64,000 nt of DNA. It comes from Streptomyces shenzhenensis. GTDB taxonomy: Bacteria > Actinomycetota > Actinomycetes > Streptomycetales > Streptomycetaceae. The stretch covers positions 310,001-374,000 of the forward strand of contig NZ_JAJONF010000001.1 in NCBI RefSeq assembly GCF_021462265.1. The letters are read 5' to 3'. Each line of letters opens with the position of its first letter. Positions within the stretch are counted from its first letter, which is position 1. Shown here one piece after another: positions 56,330-64,000 of the stretch. Position numbers and translations under genes: made by a program. The notes under the pieces are model-generated. The model was not told where the DNA came from. It was given only the letters and a program-made list of their open reading frames with translations, and ran no database searches.

Positions 56330-56364
56330 AGACCCCGGCTCGCACCCTTTGCGGCCCGGGGTCT
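56330..56364 (+). terminator. Terminator after the micro-peptide ORF
   Basis: Arms AGACCCCGG and CCGGGGTCT (9 bp) with a 17-nt loop and a TTCC tail. It lies between the Gly-rich ORF and the promoter of the next operon. Confidence 0.7.
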
Positions 56365-56378
56365 TCCTGCGCTCGGCA

Positions 56379-56407
56379 TTGGAGCTGAGCTGCACATTTG
56401 TTACAAT
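56379..56407 (+). promoter_or_regulatory. Promoter of the membrane protein-hsdMSR operon
   Basis: TTGGAG (56379-56384), a 17-nt spacer and TACAAT (56402-56407). The predicted start (about 56413-56416) almost coincides with the ATG at 56417, so the mRNA may be leaderless. Confidence 0.75.
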
Positions 56408-56416
56408 TGATCTTGT

Positions 56417-57514
56417 ATGCAGAGCCCGCTACAACGTCTCTACCGCACCAAGCTCGCACTCCTCGCCACCGTCGCAACGGTTGTCGGCATTGCCTTCATG
56501 GTCTTAGCGCACTGGGCCGCTGGCCATGCGGGTTGGAGCTGGCTCAACGACCTTCCCGTGTTGGATGTCGGGTCGGCCCTGTTCACTACGGGCCTGATCG
56601 CCATCTTCTTCGAGTACATCGACCAGGCCGACGCCGAAGTCCGGGCCAACCAGCGTCTCCGCAAGGTGCTCTCGGAGGAGGCTCCTGCCATCCGTGACGC
56701 GGTGGTCGACGGCTTCGCCTTCGCGCCGGAGGCCCTGACGAACGTGGCGTCCCCGAAGACACTCGACCGGATCGTCGAGAACTGCCTGTCCATCCGGCTC
56801 GGTGACAACGAACTGGCGGCTGACGCCTACCAGGACCTCCGGAAGCAGATCATCGGAGCCAAGCAGCGATGGGAGGACGCCCGCGTTGCGGTATCGCTCG
56901 CGCCCTGGGCCAAGGGGCCGGCGGAGGGCCGAGGCGCGATGTTCGTCGCCACCATCCGGTGGGAGTACCGCTTCGTGCCGTCGAGCCCAGTGCTCCGCTT
57001 CTCCTGTGTCTCCGACCTGGACACCTACCGGGAACTTCTGACCGACCCGGCGTCTACGGCGACGTGGTACTTCGAGCCTGTTCACGGCCTCGATGCGTCG
57101 TCGCCCGAGGTATTCGAGCTCGTGCAGGTCGCCGTGAACGGCAAGTCGCAGAAGATCCGGCGCAGCGTCCGCAAGGAGGGCCAGGTCTGCACCGTGGGCC
57201 TCGGCGGTGACGTGAAGACCGGGGAGCCGGTCACCGTCTCGTATGCCTACCGCGTGCTCGTGCAGCAGCACGGACATGTCCTACACCTCGACCTCGCGCA
57301 GCCGACCAAGGACTTCAGGGCTGAACTCTGGTACGGCGATTGCGGTATCCGCTACATGAACGTCTTGGACTACCTCTCTGGTCCGCGCCAGCCACGGTAC
57401 ACCGCACTTGCTGCGTCCGATCCGTCACCGAGCGTCGAAGTTGCTTACGAGGGCTGGACGTTCCCCAAGGGCGGGGTGGCGTTCGTGTGGGTGCTGGAGG
57501 GGGAACTGTCGTGA
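56417..57514 (+). CDS. Two-helix membrane protein at the head of the restriction operon
   Basis: A 365-aa protein with two N-terminal transmembrane helices (LALLATVATVVGIAFMVLAHW; DVGSALFTTGLIAIFFEYI). A short helical linker and a large cytoplasmic beta-rich domain with no family I recognise follow; this contains MFVATIRWEYRFVPSSPVLRF, VSYAYRVLVQQHGHVLHLDL and AELWYGDCGIRYMNVLDYL. It is not a normal type I restriction component. The stop overlaps the next start by 4 nt and a clear promoter precedes it, so it is co-expressed with hsdMSR. It could be an accessory defence factor, for example one coupling to the membrane. Confidence 0.75.
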   Translation: MQSPLQRLYRTKLALLATVATVVGIAFMVLAHWAAGHAGWSWLNDLPVLDVGSALFTTGLIAIFFEYIDQADAEVRANQRLRKVLSEEAPAIRDAVVDGFAFAPEALTNVASPKTLDRIVENCLSIRLGDNELAADAYQDLRKQIIGAKQRWEDARVAVSLAPWAKGPAEGRGAMFVATIRWEYRFVPSSPVLRFSCVSDLDTYRELLTDPASTATWYFEPVHGLDASSPEVFELVQVAVNGKSQKIRRSVRKEGQVCTVGLGGDVKTGEPVTVSYAYRVLVQQHGHVLHLDLAQPTKDFRAELWYGDCGIRYMNVLDYLSGPRQPRYTALAASDPSPSVEVAYEGWTFPKGGVAFVWVLEGELS

Positions 57515-57747
57515 TCGACTTGCTGATAGAAGCCAAGCCCCTGGGGGATGCGCGCCAACCGCATCCTCTGTCAGTACTCAGCGATATCGTTGAGGCACTC
57601 GCTTGGAGTATCACCACTAGTGACACTGCTGTCACGCACTGGCATGCGAAGGATGGACGCCGAAGGATGGACAGGTCACGCGTACACCTCACCGCGGAAT
57701 TGCGGTCAGGCTCCGGTCTCGATGCAGGCAAGGGGGTGGCGTGCTAG
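57511..57747 (+). CDS. 78-aa protein between the membrane protein and hsdM
   Basis: GTG start overlapping the upstream stop (GTGA) with GGAGGGGG as ribosome site; the stop overlaps the hsdM start. The sequence (VIDLLIEAKPLGDARQPHPL, LSDIVEALAWSITTSDTAVTHW) suggests a small alpha/beta protein with charged ends. No known family. Translational coupling on both sides makes it a real operon member. Confidence 0.68.
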   Translation: MIDLLIEAKPLGDARQPHPLSVLSDIVEALAWSITTSDTAVTHWHAKDGRRRMDRSRVHLTAELRSGSGLDAGKGVAC

Positions 57748-60188
57748 TGGCTCTCAAGAAGTCCGACCTGTACAGCTCGCTCTGGCGGAGCTGTGACGAG
57801 TTGCGTGGCGGCATGGACGCCAGCCAGTACAAGGACTACATCCTGACCCTGCTGTTCGTGAAGTACGTGACAGACAAGGCCAAAACCGACCGCTCCTCCT
57901 TGATCGACGTCCCCGCCGGCGGGTCCTTCGATGACATGGTCGCCCTCAAGGGCGACAAGGAGATCGGCGACAAGATCAACAAGATCATCAGCAAGCTCGC
58001 CGAGGCTAACGGGCTTGAGAAGGTCATCGACCTGGCCGACTTCAACGACGAGGAGAAGCTCGGCAAGGGCAAGGAGATGCAGGATCGCCTCTCCAAGCTG
58101 GTGACGATCTTCGCTGACCTAGACTTCCGTGGTAGTCGCGCTGAGGGCGATGACCTGCTCGGCGACGCCTACGAGTACCTGATGCGGCACTTCGCTACGG
58201 AATCGGGTAAGTCAAAGGGCCAGTTCTACACCCCGGCCGAGGTGTCGCGGGTCATCGCCAAGGTCGTCGGGATCGGGCCGAAAACCCGACAGGACCACAC
58301 CGTCTACGACCCCACCTGCGGGTCGGGCTCGCTGCTTCTCAAGGTGGCCGACGAGGCTCCGCGCGGCATCACTATCTACGGCCAGGAGAAGGACAACGCC
58401 ACCTGGGCGCTGGCCAAGATGAACATGATCCTCCATGGCAAGGAGGACGCGGCGCCGGACATCCTGAAGGGCGACACAATCACTAGCCCGCAGTTCACTG
58501 AAGGGAGTCAACTGCGGACCTTCGACTTCGCCGTCGCCAACCCGCCGTTCTCGATCAAGTCGTGGAGTAACGGCCTGGAGAACGAATACGGGCGATTCGA
58601 GTTCGGCCGGCCACCGGAGAAGAACGGTGACTACGCCTTCCTGCTGCACATCCTTAAGTCGCTCAAGAGCAACGGCAAGGCCGCCGTCATCCTGCCCCAC
58701 GGGGTTCTCTTTCGTGGCAACGCCGAGGCCACCATCCGCAGAGCGTTGCTGCGCCGTGGCTACATCAAGGGCATCATCGGCCTGCCCGCGAACCTCTTCT
58801 ACGGCACCGGCATCCCGGCTTGCATCATCATCCTCGACAAGGAGAACGCCCAGGCGCGCACCGGCGTCTTCATGATCGATGCCTCTAAGGGCTTCATGAA
58901 GGACGGCAACAAGAACCGCCTCCGCAGCCAGGACATCCACAAGATCGTCGACGTCTTCAACAAGCAGACCGAGATCGAGCGCTACTCGCGCATGGTGCCG
59001 CTCCACGAGATCGCCGACCCGAAGAACGACTACAACCTCAACATCCCGCGGTACATCGACTCCTCCGAGCCGGAGGACATCCAGGACCTTCACGCCCACC
59101 TGAATGGCGGGATCCCGGACCGCGACCTGGACGCACTCAACGGGTACTGGGAGGCGTTCCCGAGCCTTCGTGCCACGCTCTTCAAGCCGAACCGCCCCGG
59201 CTACAGCGACCTGGCTGTCGGGGTGACTGAGGTGCAACAGGCCATCCTGGACTCTGACGAGTTCCAGAAGTTCGCTATGGACGTCCGCGGCCAGGTTGAC
59301 GACTGGTTCGCCGCACACCGGCCGGTCCTGCAAGCGCTCAACCCGGACGCTGTCCCCAAGGACCTGATCGCTGTTATCAGTGATGATCTGCTGGCCCGGT
59401 TCAAGAACACCCCTCTGCTCGACGAGTACGACGTCTACGAGCAGCTCATGACTTATTGGCACGGCGTCATGCACGACGACGTCTTCCTCATCATGAACGA
59501 CGGGTGGTGTGAGGCGGCGAAGCCCCGCAAGACCATCGAGGACAAGGAACGCAAGCTCTCCGAGACCCCAGACCTCGTCATCGGCTCTGGTCGCAGCGCC
59601 ACCAAGTACAAGATGGACCTCATCCCGCCGACGCTTGTCGTCACTCGTTACTTTGCGGATGAGCAGTCCAAGGTCGACGCACTGCATGCGGCAGCCGAGG
59701 AGGCAAGTCGTGCTGTCGAGGAGTACATCGAGGAACATGCTGTAGAGGATGGCCTGCTTGCCGAGGCCATGGACGACGGCAAGATCTCTAAGGCCCTCGC
59801 TTCGACGCGGCTCAAGGTGGCGCGGCACGAAGGGACTGACCCGCAGGAGATCAAGGCTCTCCAGCACCTGATCAAGCTGTACAACGAAGAGGCTGTCGCC
59901 AAGAAGACCGCCAAGGAAGCCCAGGCCGCCCTCGATCTCGCGACCCTCAAGAAATACGGGGACCTTGCCGAGCCCGAGATCAAGCAACTGGTTCTCGACG
60001 ACAAGTGGCATGCGACGATCACCAACCGCATGGCGTCTGAGGCTGAATTGCTGACGCTTGCACTCGTGAGCCGTATTACGGAGCTGGGCGAGCGCTATGC
60101 AGAGACAGTCGTGGCCATCAACACTGAGCTAGAACAATTGGGAGCCATGGTGGCTGGCCATCTCGCCAAGATGGGGGTCGACTCGTGA
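57741..60188 (+). CDS. hsdM: Type I restriction-modification system methyltransferase subunit
   Basis: An 815-aa N6-adenine methyltransferase, the M subunit of the HsdMSR complex. The N-terminal HsdM helical domain includes LWRSCDELRGGMDASQYKDYILTLLFVKYVTDK. Motifs are the N6-mtase GQFYTPAEVSRVIAKVV, motif I VYDPTCGSGSLLLKV (SAM) and catalytic motif IV VANPPFS. The C-terminal ~250 residues extend beyond the usual ~520-aa HsdM and contain coiled-coil-like helices (AEEASRAVEEYIEEHAVEDG, KKTAKEAQAALDLATLKKYG). The start is GTG 57741 or GTG 57747; AAGGGGG fits both. Confidence 0.95.
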   Translation: MLVALKKSDLYSSLWRSCDELRGGMDASQYKDYILTLLFVKYVTDKAKTDRSSLIDVPAGGSFDDMVALKGDKEIGDKINKIISKLAEANGLEKVIDLADFNDEEKLGKGKEMQDRLSKLVTIFADLDFRGSRAEGDDLLGDAYEYLMRHFATESGKSKGQFYTPAEVSRVIAKVVGIGPKTRQDHTVYDPTCGSGSLLLKVADEAPRGITIYGQEKDNATWALAKMNMILHGKEDAAPDILKGDTITSPQFTEGSQLRTFDFAVANPPFSIKSWSNGLENEYGRFEFGRPPEKNGDYAFLLHILKSLKSNGKAAVILPHGVLFRGNAEATIRRALLRRGYIKGIIGLPANLFYGTGIPACIIILDKENAQARTGVFMIDASKGFMKDGNKNRLRSQDIHKIVDVFNKQTEIERYSRMVPLHEIADPKNDYNLNIPRYIDSSEPEDIQDLHAHLNGGIPDRDLDALNGYWEAFPSLRATLFKPNRPGYSDLAVGVTEVQQAILDSDEFQKFAMDVRGQVDDWFAAHRPVLQALNPDAVPKDLIAVISDDLLARFKNTPLLDEYDVYEQLMTYWHGVMHDDVFLIMNDGWCEAAKPRKTIEDKERKLSETPDLVIGSGRSATKYKMDLIPPTLVVTRYFADEQSKVDALHAAAEEASRAVEEYIEEHAVEDGLLAEAMDDGKISKALASTRLKVARHEGTDPQEIKALQHLIKLYNEEAVAKKTAKEAQAALDLATLKKYGDLAEPEIKQLVLDDKWHATITNRMASEAELLTLALVSRITELGERYAETVVAINTELEQLGAMVAGHLAKMGVDS

Positions 60189-61411
60189 ACGCAGCGGCAA
60201 CGCTTCCTCACGGTTGGAGCCGCGCGCAGATTGGCTCGGTTGGCACGGTGGTGACCGGTAGCACGCCGTCGACTAGCGATCGCTCCAACTACGGTCATGA
60301 GTACATGTTCGTCAGTCCTGCGGATCTCGGTCAAAAGAAGTATGTATCAGCATCAGGAAAGATGCTCTCCGCCCGCGGATTTTCCCGGTCGAGACGAGTT
60401 CCTGCAGGCTCAACGCTTTTTGTCTGCATTGGCTCCACGATTGGGAAGGTCGGACTTGCTGATCGCGCTCTAGCGACGAACCAGCAAATCAACTCGATCG
60501 TCCCGTCCAGCCAGGTTGACTCAGAGTTCCTGTATTATGCAGTCAATATCTTGTCGTCGCTCGTTCGTGAGCGTGCTGGCGAGCAAGCAGTTCCATTGGT
60601 GAATAAGTCGGAGTTCTCATCGTTTGAGATTGCATTGCCCCCTCTAGTGGAACAGCGCCTCATTGCGGAAGGTCTCAGAGATGTAGACGCCCTAATTTCC
60701 ACTATTGAGCGGATGATCGCAAAGAAGCAAGCGATCAAGCAGGGCATGATGCAGCAACTTCTGACCGGCAAGACCTGCCTCTCCGGCTGCACCAATCCGT
60801 GGGTTAACGTTCGTCTGGGAGAGATCTCGGCATCCATCACGAAGGGTGCTACACCCACGACATATGGGTTTGCCTGGGAGTCCAGTGGCGTCCCATTTCT
60901 TCGCAGTGAGTGCGTCTCTGAGCGCGGCCTAGATATGAGGCAGTCAATGTTCATCTCGCCAGCTGCCAATCATATGTTGCGTCGGAGTCGGATTGCCGAC
61001 GGAGACATCCTGGTGACGATTACCGGCTACGTCGGACGCGTCGTCCGGTTGGTAAACGTCGGCGAGGCGAACATTAATCAGCATATCGCAAGAGTGCGGA
61101 TTAGGGACGGTCGATTTGATCCTGGCTATGTTTATCACTACCTATCGCAACATTCGATGCGGGAGTACTATGAGTCAATCGTAACTGGGCAAGCGTACCC
61201 GCAGATCAGTCTGGCGCAGGTCAGGAACACTAAGATTCCCGCTATTCCCTTCGACGAACAGCAGGCGATCGCTGCGGCGCTAGATGACGCTGATGGCGAG
61301 ATGAATCTGATCCGCCAGCGACTCGCGAAGGCACAGCATGTCAAGCAAGGCATGATGCAACAGCTCCTGACCGGCCGTACTCGCCTACCTGTCGAGGAGG
61401 GTGCAGCATGA
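60185..61411 (+). CDS. hsdS: Type I restriction system specificity subunit
   Basis: A 408-aa S subunit with two target-recognition domains, each followed by a conserved helix. The two matching segments are KQGMMQQLLTGKTCL (about 190) and KQGMMQQLLTGRTRLP (about 392). The first TRD starts GWSRAQIGSVGTVVTGSTPS, the second NPWVNVRLGEISASITKGATPT. It reads the bipartite DNA target of the complex. The GTG overlaps the hsdM stop by 4 nt. Base composition falls in the TRDs, as is typical for these domains. Confidence 0.94.
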   Translation: MNAAATLPHGWSRAQIGSVGTVVTGSTPSTSDRSNYGHEYMFVSPADLGQKKYVSASGKMLSARGFSRSRRVPAGSTLFVCIGSTIGKVGLADRALATNQQINSIVPSSQVDSEFLYYAVNILSSLVRERAGEQAVPLVNKSEFSSFEIALPPLVEQRLIAEGLRDVDALISTIERMIAKKQAIKQGMMQQLLTGKTCLSGCTNPWVNVRLGEISASITKGATPTTYGFAWESSGVPFLRSECVSERGLDMRQSMFISPAANHMLRRSRIADGDILVTITGYVGRVVRLVNVGEANINQHIARVRIRDGRFDPGYVYHYLSQHSMREYYESIVTGQAYPQISLAQVRNTKIPAIPFDEQQAIAAALDDADGEMNLIRQRLAKAQHVKQGMMQQLLTGRTRLPVEEGAA

Positions 61412-64000
61412 GTAACGTCGGTCAACCTGAGCGCAAAACTCAAGATCGCGTCGTCGAGCTGTTCCGAGACTCACTGGGCTACGAGTACCTCGGCAACTGG
61501 GAGTACCGCGCGGCGAATTCCAACGTCGATGTCGAGCTACTCACGCAGAACCTCCGTGTTCGGGGCTATAGCGACAACCTCATCAACAAGGCGCTCGACA
61601 AGCTGAAAAGCGATGCCTCGCTCGGTGGTGGCCGCGATCTGTACGAGGCCAACCGGGACGTCTACGGCCTGCTCCGGTATGGGGTGAAGGTCAAGCCCGG
61701 AGTCGGCGAGCAAACGGAGACAGTGTGGCTCGTCGATTGGGCGCGCCCCGAAGCCAACCACTTCGCCCTGGCGGAGGAAGTGACGGTGCTGGGGCAGCAC
61801 ACCAAGCGACCAGACATCGTGTTGTACGTCAACGGCATCGCCTTCGGGACGATCGAGCTTAAACGCTCGAAGGTCGCCGTCTCTGAAGGTATCCGGCAGA
61901 GCATCGGAAACCAGCGGCCCGAGTTCATCCGTCCGTTCTTCACGACGGTACAGCTCGTCATGGCTGGTAACGACGTCGAAGGGCTGCGCTACAGCGCCAT
62001 CGACACAGCGGAGAAGTACTGGCTGACATGGCGTGAACCGTCCGACATCGCCGACCCGCTCGACCGGTCCTTGACCCAGCTCTGCTCGAAGGAGCGCCTG
62101 CTCGAGCTGGTTCACGACTTCATGGTCTTCGACGCCGGGCAGAAGAAGACCTGTCGGCACAACCAGTACTTCGGCGTCAAGGCGGCCCAGGAGCGGATCG
62201 CCCAGCGCGAGGGCGGCATCATCTGGCACACCCAGGGTTCTGGAAAATCGCTGACCATGGTGTGGCTGGCGAAGTGGATCCGCGAGAACCAGCCGGACGC
62301 CCGCGTGCTCCTCATCACTGACCGAACCGAACTGGATGATCAGATCGAGAAGGTCTTCCGCGGGGTCAACGAGTCCATCTACCGCACCAAGAGCGGTGGC
62401 GACCTACTTGCCACATTGAATGCGAGCGAGGAGTGGCTGGTCTGCTCGCTGGTTCACAAGTTCCGCAGCTCGGAAGACGAGAGCGCTCGCGACGAGGCCG
62501 AGAACGAGTTCATCCGTGAGCTGAACGCGACCATCCCCAGGGACTTCCACGCCAAGGGCAACATCTTCGTCTTCGTCGACGAAGCCCACCGCACCCAGTC
62601 GGGCAAGATGCATGACGCCATGAAGGCGCTTATGCCGGGCGCCATGTTCATCGGTTTCACCGGTACGCCCCTGCTCAAGGTGGACAAGGCCACCACCATC
62701 GAGCGGTTCGGCAGCTTCATCCACACCTACAAGTTCGACGAGGGTGTGGCCGACGGCGTCGTACTTGATCTGCGGTACGAGGCTCGCAACATCGACCAGG
62801 ACCTGACCTCGCCGGCAAAGGTCGACCAGTGGTTTGAGGCCAAGACCCGGGGCATGACGGACCTCTCCCGCGCCGAGCTAAAGAAACGCTGGGGCACCAT
62901 CCAGAAGGTCGTCAGCTCGGAGCCCCGCGCCCGGCAGATAGTCAACGACATCCTGCTCGACATGGAGATCAAGCCGCGCCTGTCGGATGGCCGCGGCAAT
63001 GCCATCCTCGTCAGTTCGAGCATCTACCAGGCGTGCAAGTTCTACGAACTGTTCATCCAGGCTGGTTTTAAGGGCAGGTGCGCCATCGTCACGTCGTACA
63101 CGCCACAGGCCAGCGACATCTCCAAGGAAGACTCCGGCCACGGCGCCACCGAACGGCTGCGCCAGTACGAGATCTACCGGCAGATGCTCGCGGACCACTT
63201 CAACGAGCCCGCCGATAAGGCGATGAGCAAGGTCGAGCAGTTCGAGAGGGACGTCAAGGACCGATTTATCAACGACCCGGGCCAGATGCGGCTGCTCATC
63301 GTCGTCGACAAGCTCCTGACGGGCTTCGACGCCCCGAGCGCGACGTACCTGTACATCGATAAGAAGATGCAGGATCACGGCCTGTTCCAAGCGATCTGCC
63401 GCGTGAACCGCCTCGACGGCGAGGACAAGGACTACGGTTACATCGTCGACTATCGCGATCTGTTCAACTCTCTTGAGTCCGCGATCACGGACTACACCGG
63501 TGGTGCCCTCGAAGGTTACGAGGCGAAGGACATCGAGGGGTTGCTGTCCGACCGGATCGACAAGGCCCGCGACGATCTCGATGAGGCGCTGGAGAAGATC
63601 CGGGCTCTCTGTGAGCCGGTTGAACCGCCGAAGGACACCCTTCAGTACCAGCAGTACTTCTGCGCCCGCGAGCAGGGTAACGCCGAGCAGCTCAAGGCCA
63701 ACGAACCCAAGCGGGTTGAGCTCTACAAGACCGTTGCGGCCGTGACCCGTGCGTACGGCAACCTTGCCAACGAAATGCAGGATGCTGGCTATAGCGACGC
63801 CGATGCCGCAGCGATCAAGGACGAGATCGCCCACTACACCAATGTGCGCGAAGAGGTCAAGCTCGGCGCTGGCGAGAACGTCGACTTCAAGCAGTACGAG
63901 GCCGGCATGCGGCACCTGCTCGACACGTACATCAGCGCCAGTCCCTCCGAGGTTGTCTCCGACTTTCAAGAGACTGGGCTGATCCATCTGATCGTCGAGA
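61408..64000 (+). CDS. hsdR: Type I restriction system endonuclease/translocase subunit (3' truncated)
   Basis: The R subunit that pumps DNA with a RecA-like SF2 motor and then cleaves it. The nuclease motif RPDIVLYVNGIAFGTIELKRS (about 137-155; Asp and ELK) is followed by Walker A IWHTQGSGKSLTM (about 275), DEAH FVDEAHRT (about 391), GFTGTPLL and a motif VI-like QAICRVNRLDGEDKDYG. The ATG overlaps the hsdS stop (ATGA) with GAGGAGGG upstream. The gene runs off the window after 864 codons; usual HsdR proteins are about 1000 aa, so only the C-terminal end is missing. Confidence 0.95.
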   Translation, partial: MSNVGQPERKTQDRVVELFRDSLGYEYLGNWEYRAANSNVDVELLTQNLRVRGYSDNLINKALDKLKSDASLGGGRDLYEANRDVYGLLRYGVKVKPGVGEQTETVWLVDWARPEANHFALAEEVTVLGQHTKRPDIVLYVNGIAFGTIELKRSKVAVSEGIRQSIGNQRPEFIRPFFTTVQLVMAGNDVEGLRYSAIDTAEKYWLTWREPSDIADPLDRSLTQLCSKERLLELVHDFMVFDAGQKKTCRHNQYFGVKAAQERIAQREGGIIWHTQGSGKSLTMVWLAKWIRENQPDARVLLITDRTELDDQIEKVFRGVNESIYRTKSGGDLLATLNASEEWLVCSLVHKFRSSEDESARDEAENEFIRELNATIPRDFHAKGNIFVFVDEAHRTQSGKMHDAMKALMPGAMFIGFTGTPLLKVDKATTIERFGSFIHTYKFDEGVADGVVLDLRYEARNIDQDLTSPAKVDQWFEAKTRGMTDLSRAELKKRWGTIQKVVSSEPRARQIVNDILLDMEIKPRLSDGRGNAILVSSSIYQACKFYELFIQAGFKGRCAIVTSYTPQASDISKEDSGHGATERLRQYEIYRQMLADHFNEPADKAMSKVEQFERDVKDRFINDPGQMRLLIVVDKLLTGFDAPSATYLYIDKKMQDHGLFQAICRVNRLDGEDKDYGYIVDYRDLFNSLESAITDYTGGALEGYEAKDIEGLLSDRIDKARDDLDEALEKIRALCEPVEPPKDTLQYQQYFCAREQGNAEQLKANEPKRVELYKTVAAVTRAYGNLANEMQDAGYSDADAAAIKDEIAHYTNVREEVKLGAGENVDFKQYEAGMRHLLDTYISASPSEVVSDFQETGLIHLIVE

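Larger units (their letters stand above)
39606..64000. mobile_element. Integrative mobile element with defence island (right end not in window)
   Basis: From the tRNA-Val 3' end onward, genes for integration (large serine recombinase), replication-relaxation, conjugation-type ATPase, orphan adenine methyltransferase and many tiny overlapping genes replace the conserved Streptomyces core. They are followed by NACHT, nuclease and type I restriction genes. Base composition drops clearly between about 47.0 and 50.7 kb and is mixed elsewhere, so several acquisition events are likely. No second copy of the tRNA 3' segment (attR) was found in the window, so the right boundary is unknown and the restriction operon may or may not be inside. 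Confidence 0.65.

Noticed and set aside
39606..64000. CRISPR array within the defence region
   Set aside because: No regularly spaced direct repeats with unique spacers and no cas genes were seen; the repeats near 56.2 kb are only four short operator-like motifs.

Overview
The window reads as high-GC actinobacterial chromosome, almost certainly Streptomyces. Codon third positions are strongly GC-biased. Markers include ssgB (sporulation septation), a metNIQ operon, cobalamin genes with very long Pro/Ala tails, a PGPGW-motif (TIGR02611) protein, and tRNA genes mostly lacking an encoded CCA.

Positions 1-31.4 kb look like conserved chromosome. They hold the end of a DHA2-type efflux pump, a Tat lipoprotein multicopper oxidase, a PlsC acyltransferase, a secreted glycerophosphodiesterase, a sigma-like protein, GNAT and HAD enzymes, and metNIQ preceded by a Cys/Met-rich leader ORF. 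The cobalamin/siroheme group follows (cobL, a bluB-cobT fusion, a cysG-like siroheme synthase). After it come a TrmH-type methyltransferase, a Ser/Thr kinase, a five-gene tRNA cluster (Gly, Cys, 3x Val-GAC, minus strand), pabB-pabC, a DsbA-like protein, a CGNR regulator, ssgB and a tRNA-Val(CAC). Positions 31.5-39.5 kb carry a carbohydrate locus: binding protein, two permeases, a YesL-like membrane protein and a PL26/YetA-like exo-rhamnogalacturonan lyase. It sits behind a clear promoter with two LacI-type palindromes and lies between two identical tRNA-Val(CAC) genes.

From the second tRNA-Val(CAC) at 39.5 kb to the right edge, the content is that of an integrative mobile element with a defence island. 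A large serine recombinase has a reading frame that runs back into the tRNA gene. It is followed by a replication-relaxation protein, a TraD/HerA-like conjugation ATPase, an MT-A70 adenine methyltransferase and a cascade of five tiny genes that each overlap by 4 nt. An AT-richer segment encodes a NACHT STAND NTPase with a divergent unknown partner. Next come a SpoIIAB-like ATPase coupled to a degenerate resolvase-fold protein, a large XRE regulator and an alpha/beta hydrolase. Then follow an XRE regulator with a putative PD-(D/E)XK nuclease, divergent from a 14-codon Gly-rich peptide gene, and finally a five-gene operon in which a two-helix membrane protein and a 78-aa protein precede hsdM-hsdS-hsdR. 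HsdR runs off the window and the far end of the element is not seen.

The parts most likely to be new biology are: the NACHT gene with its divergent partner; the XRE/nuclease/Gly-peptide locus with its repeated operator-like motif; and the two unexplained genes translationally coupled to the type I restriction system. Start codons were chosen from Shine-Dalgarno fit, overlap with the upstream stop, and where the recognisable domain begins. All family assignments are by eye from motifs; no database search was run.
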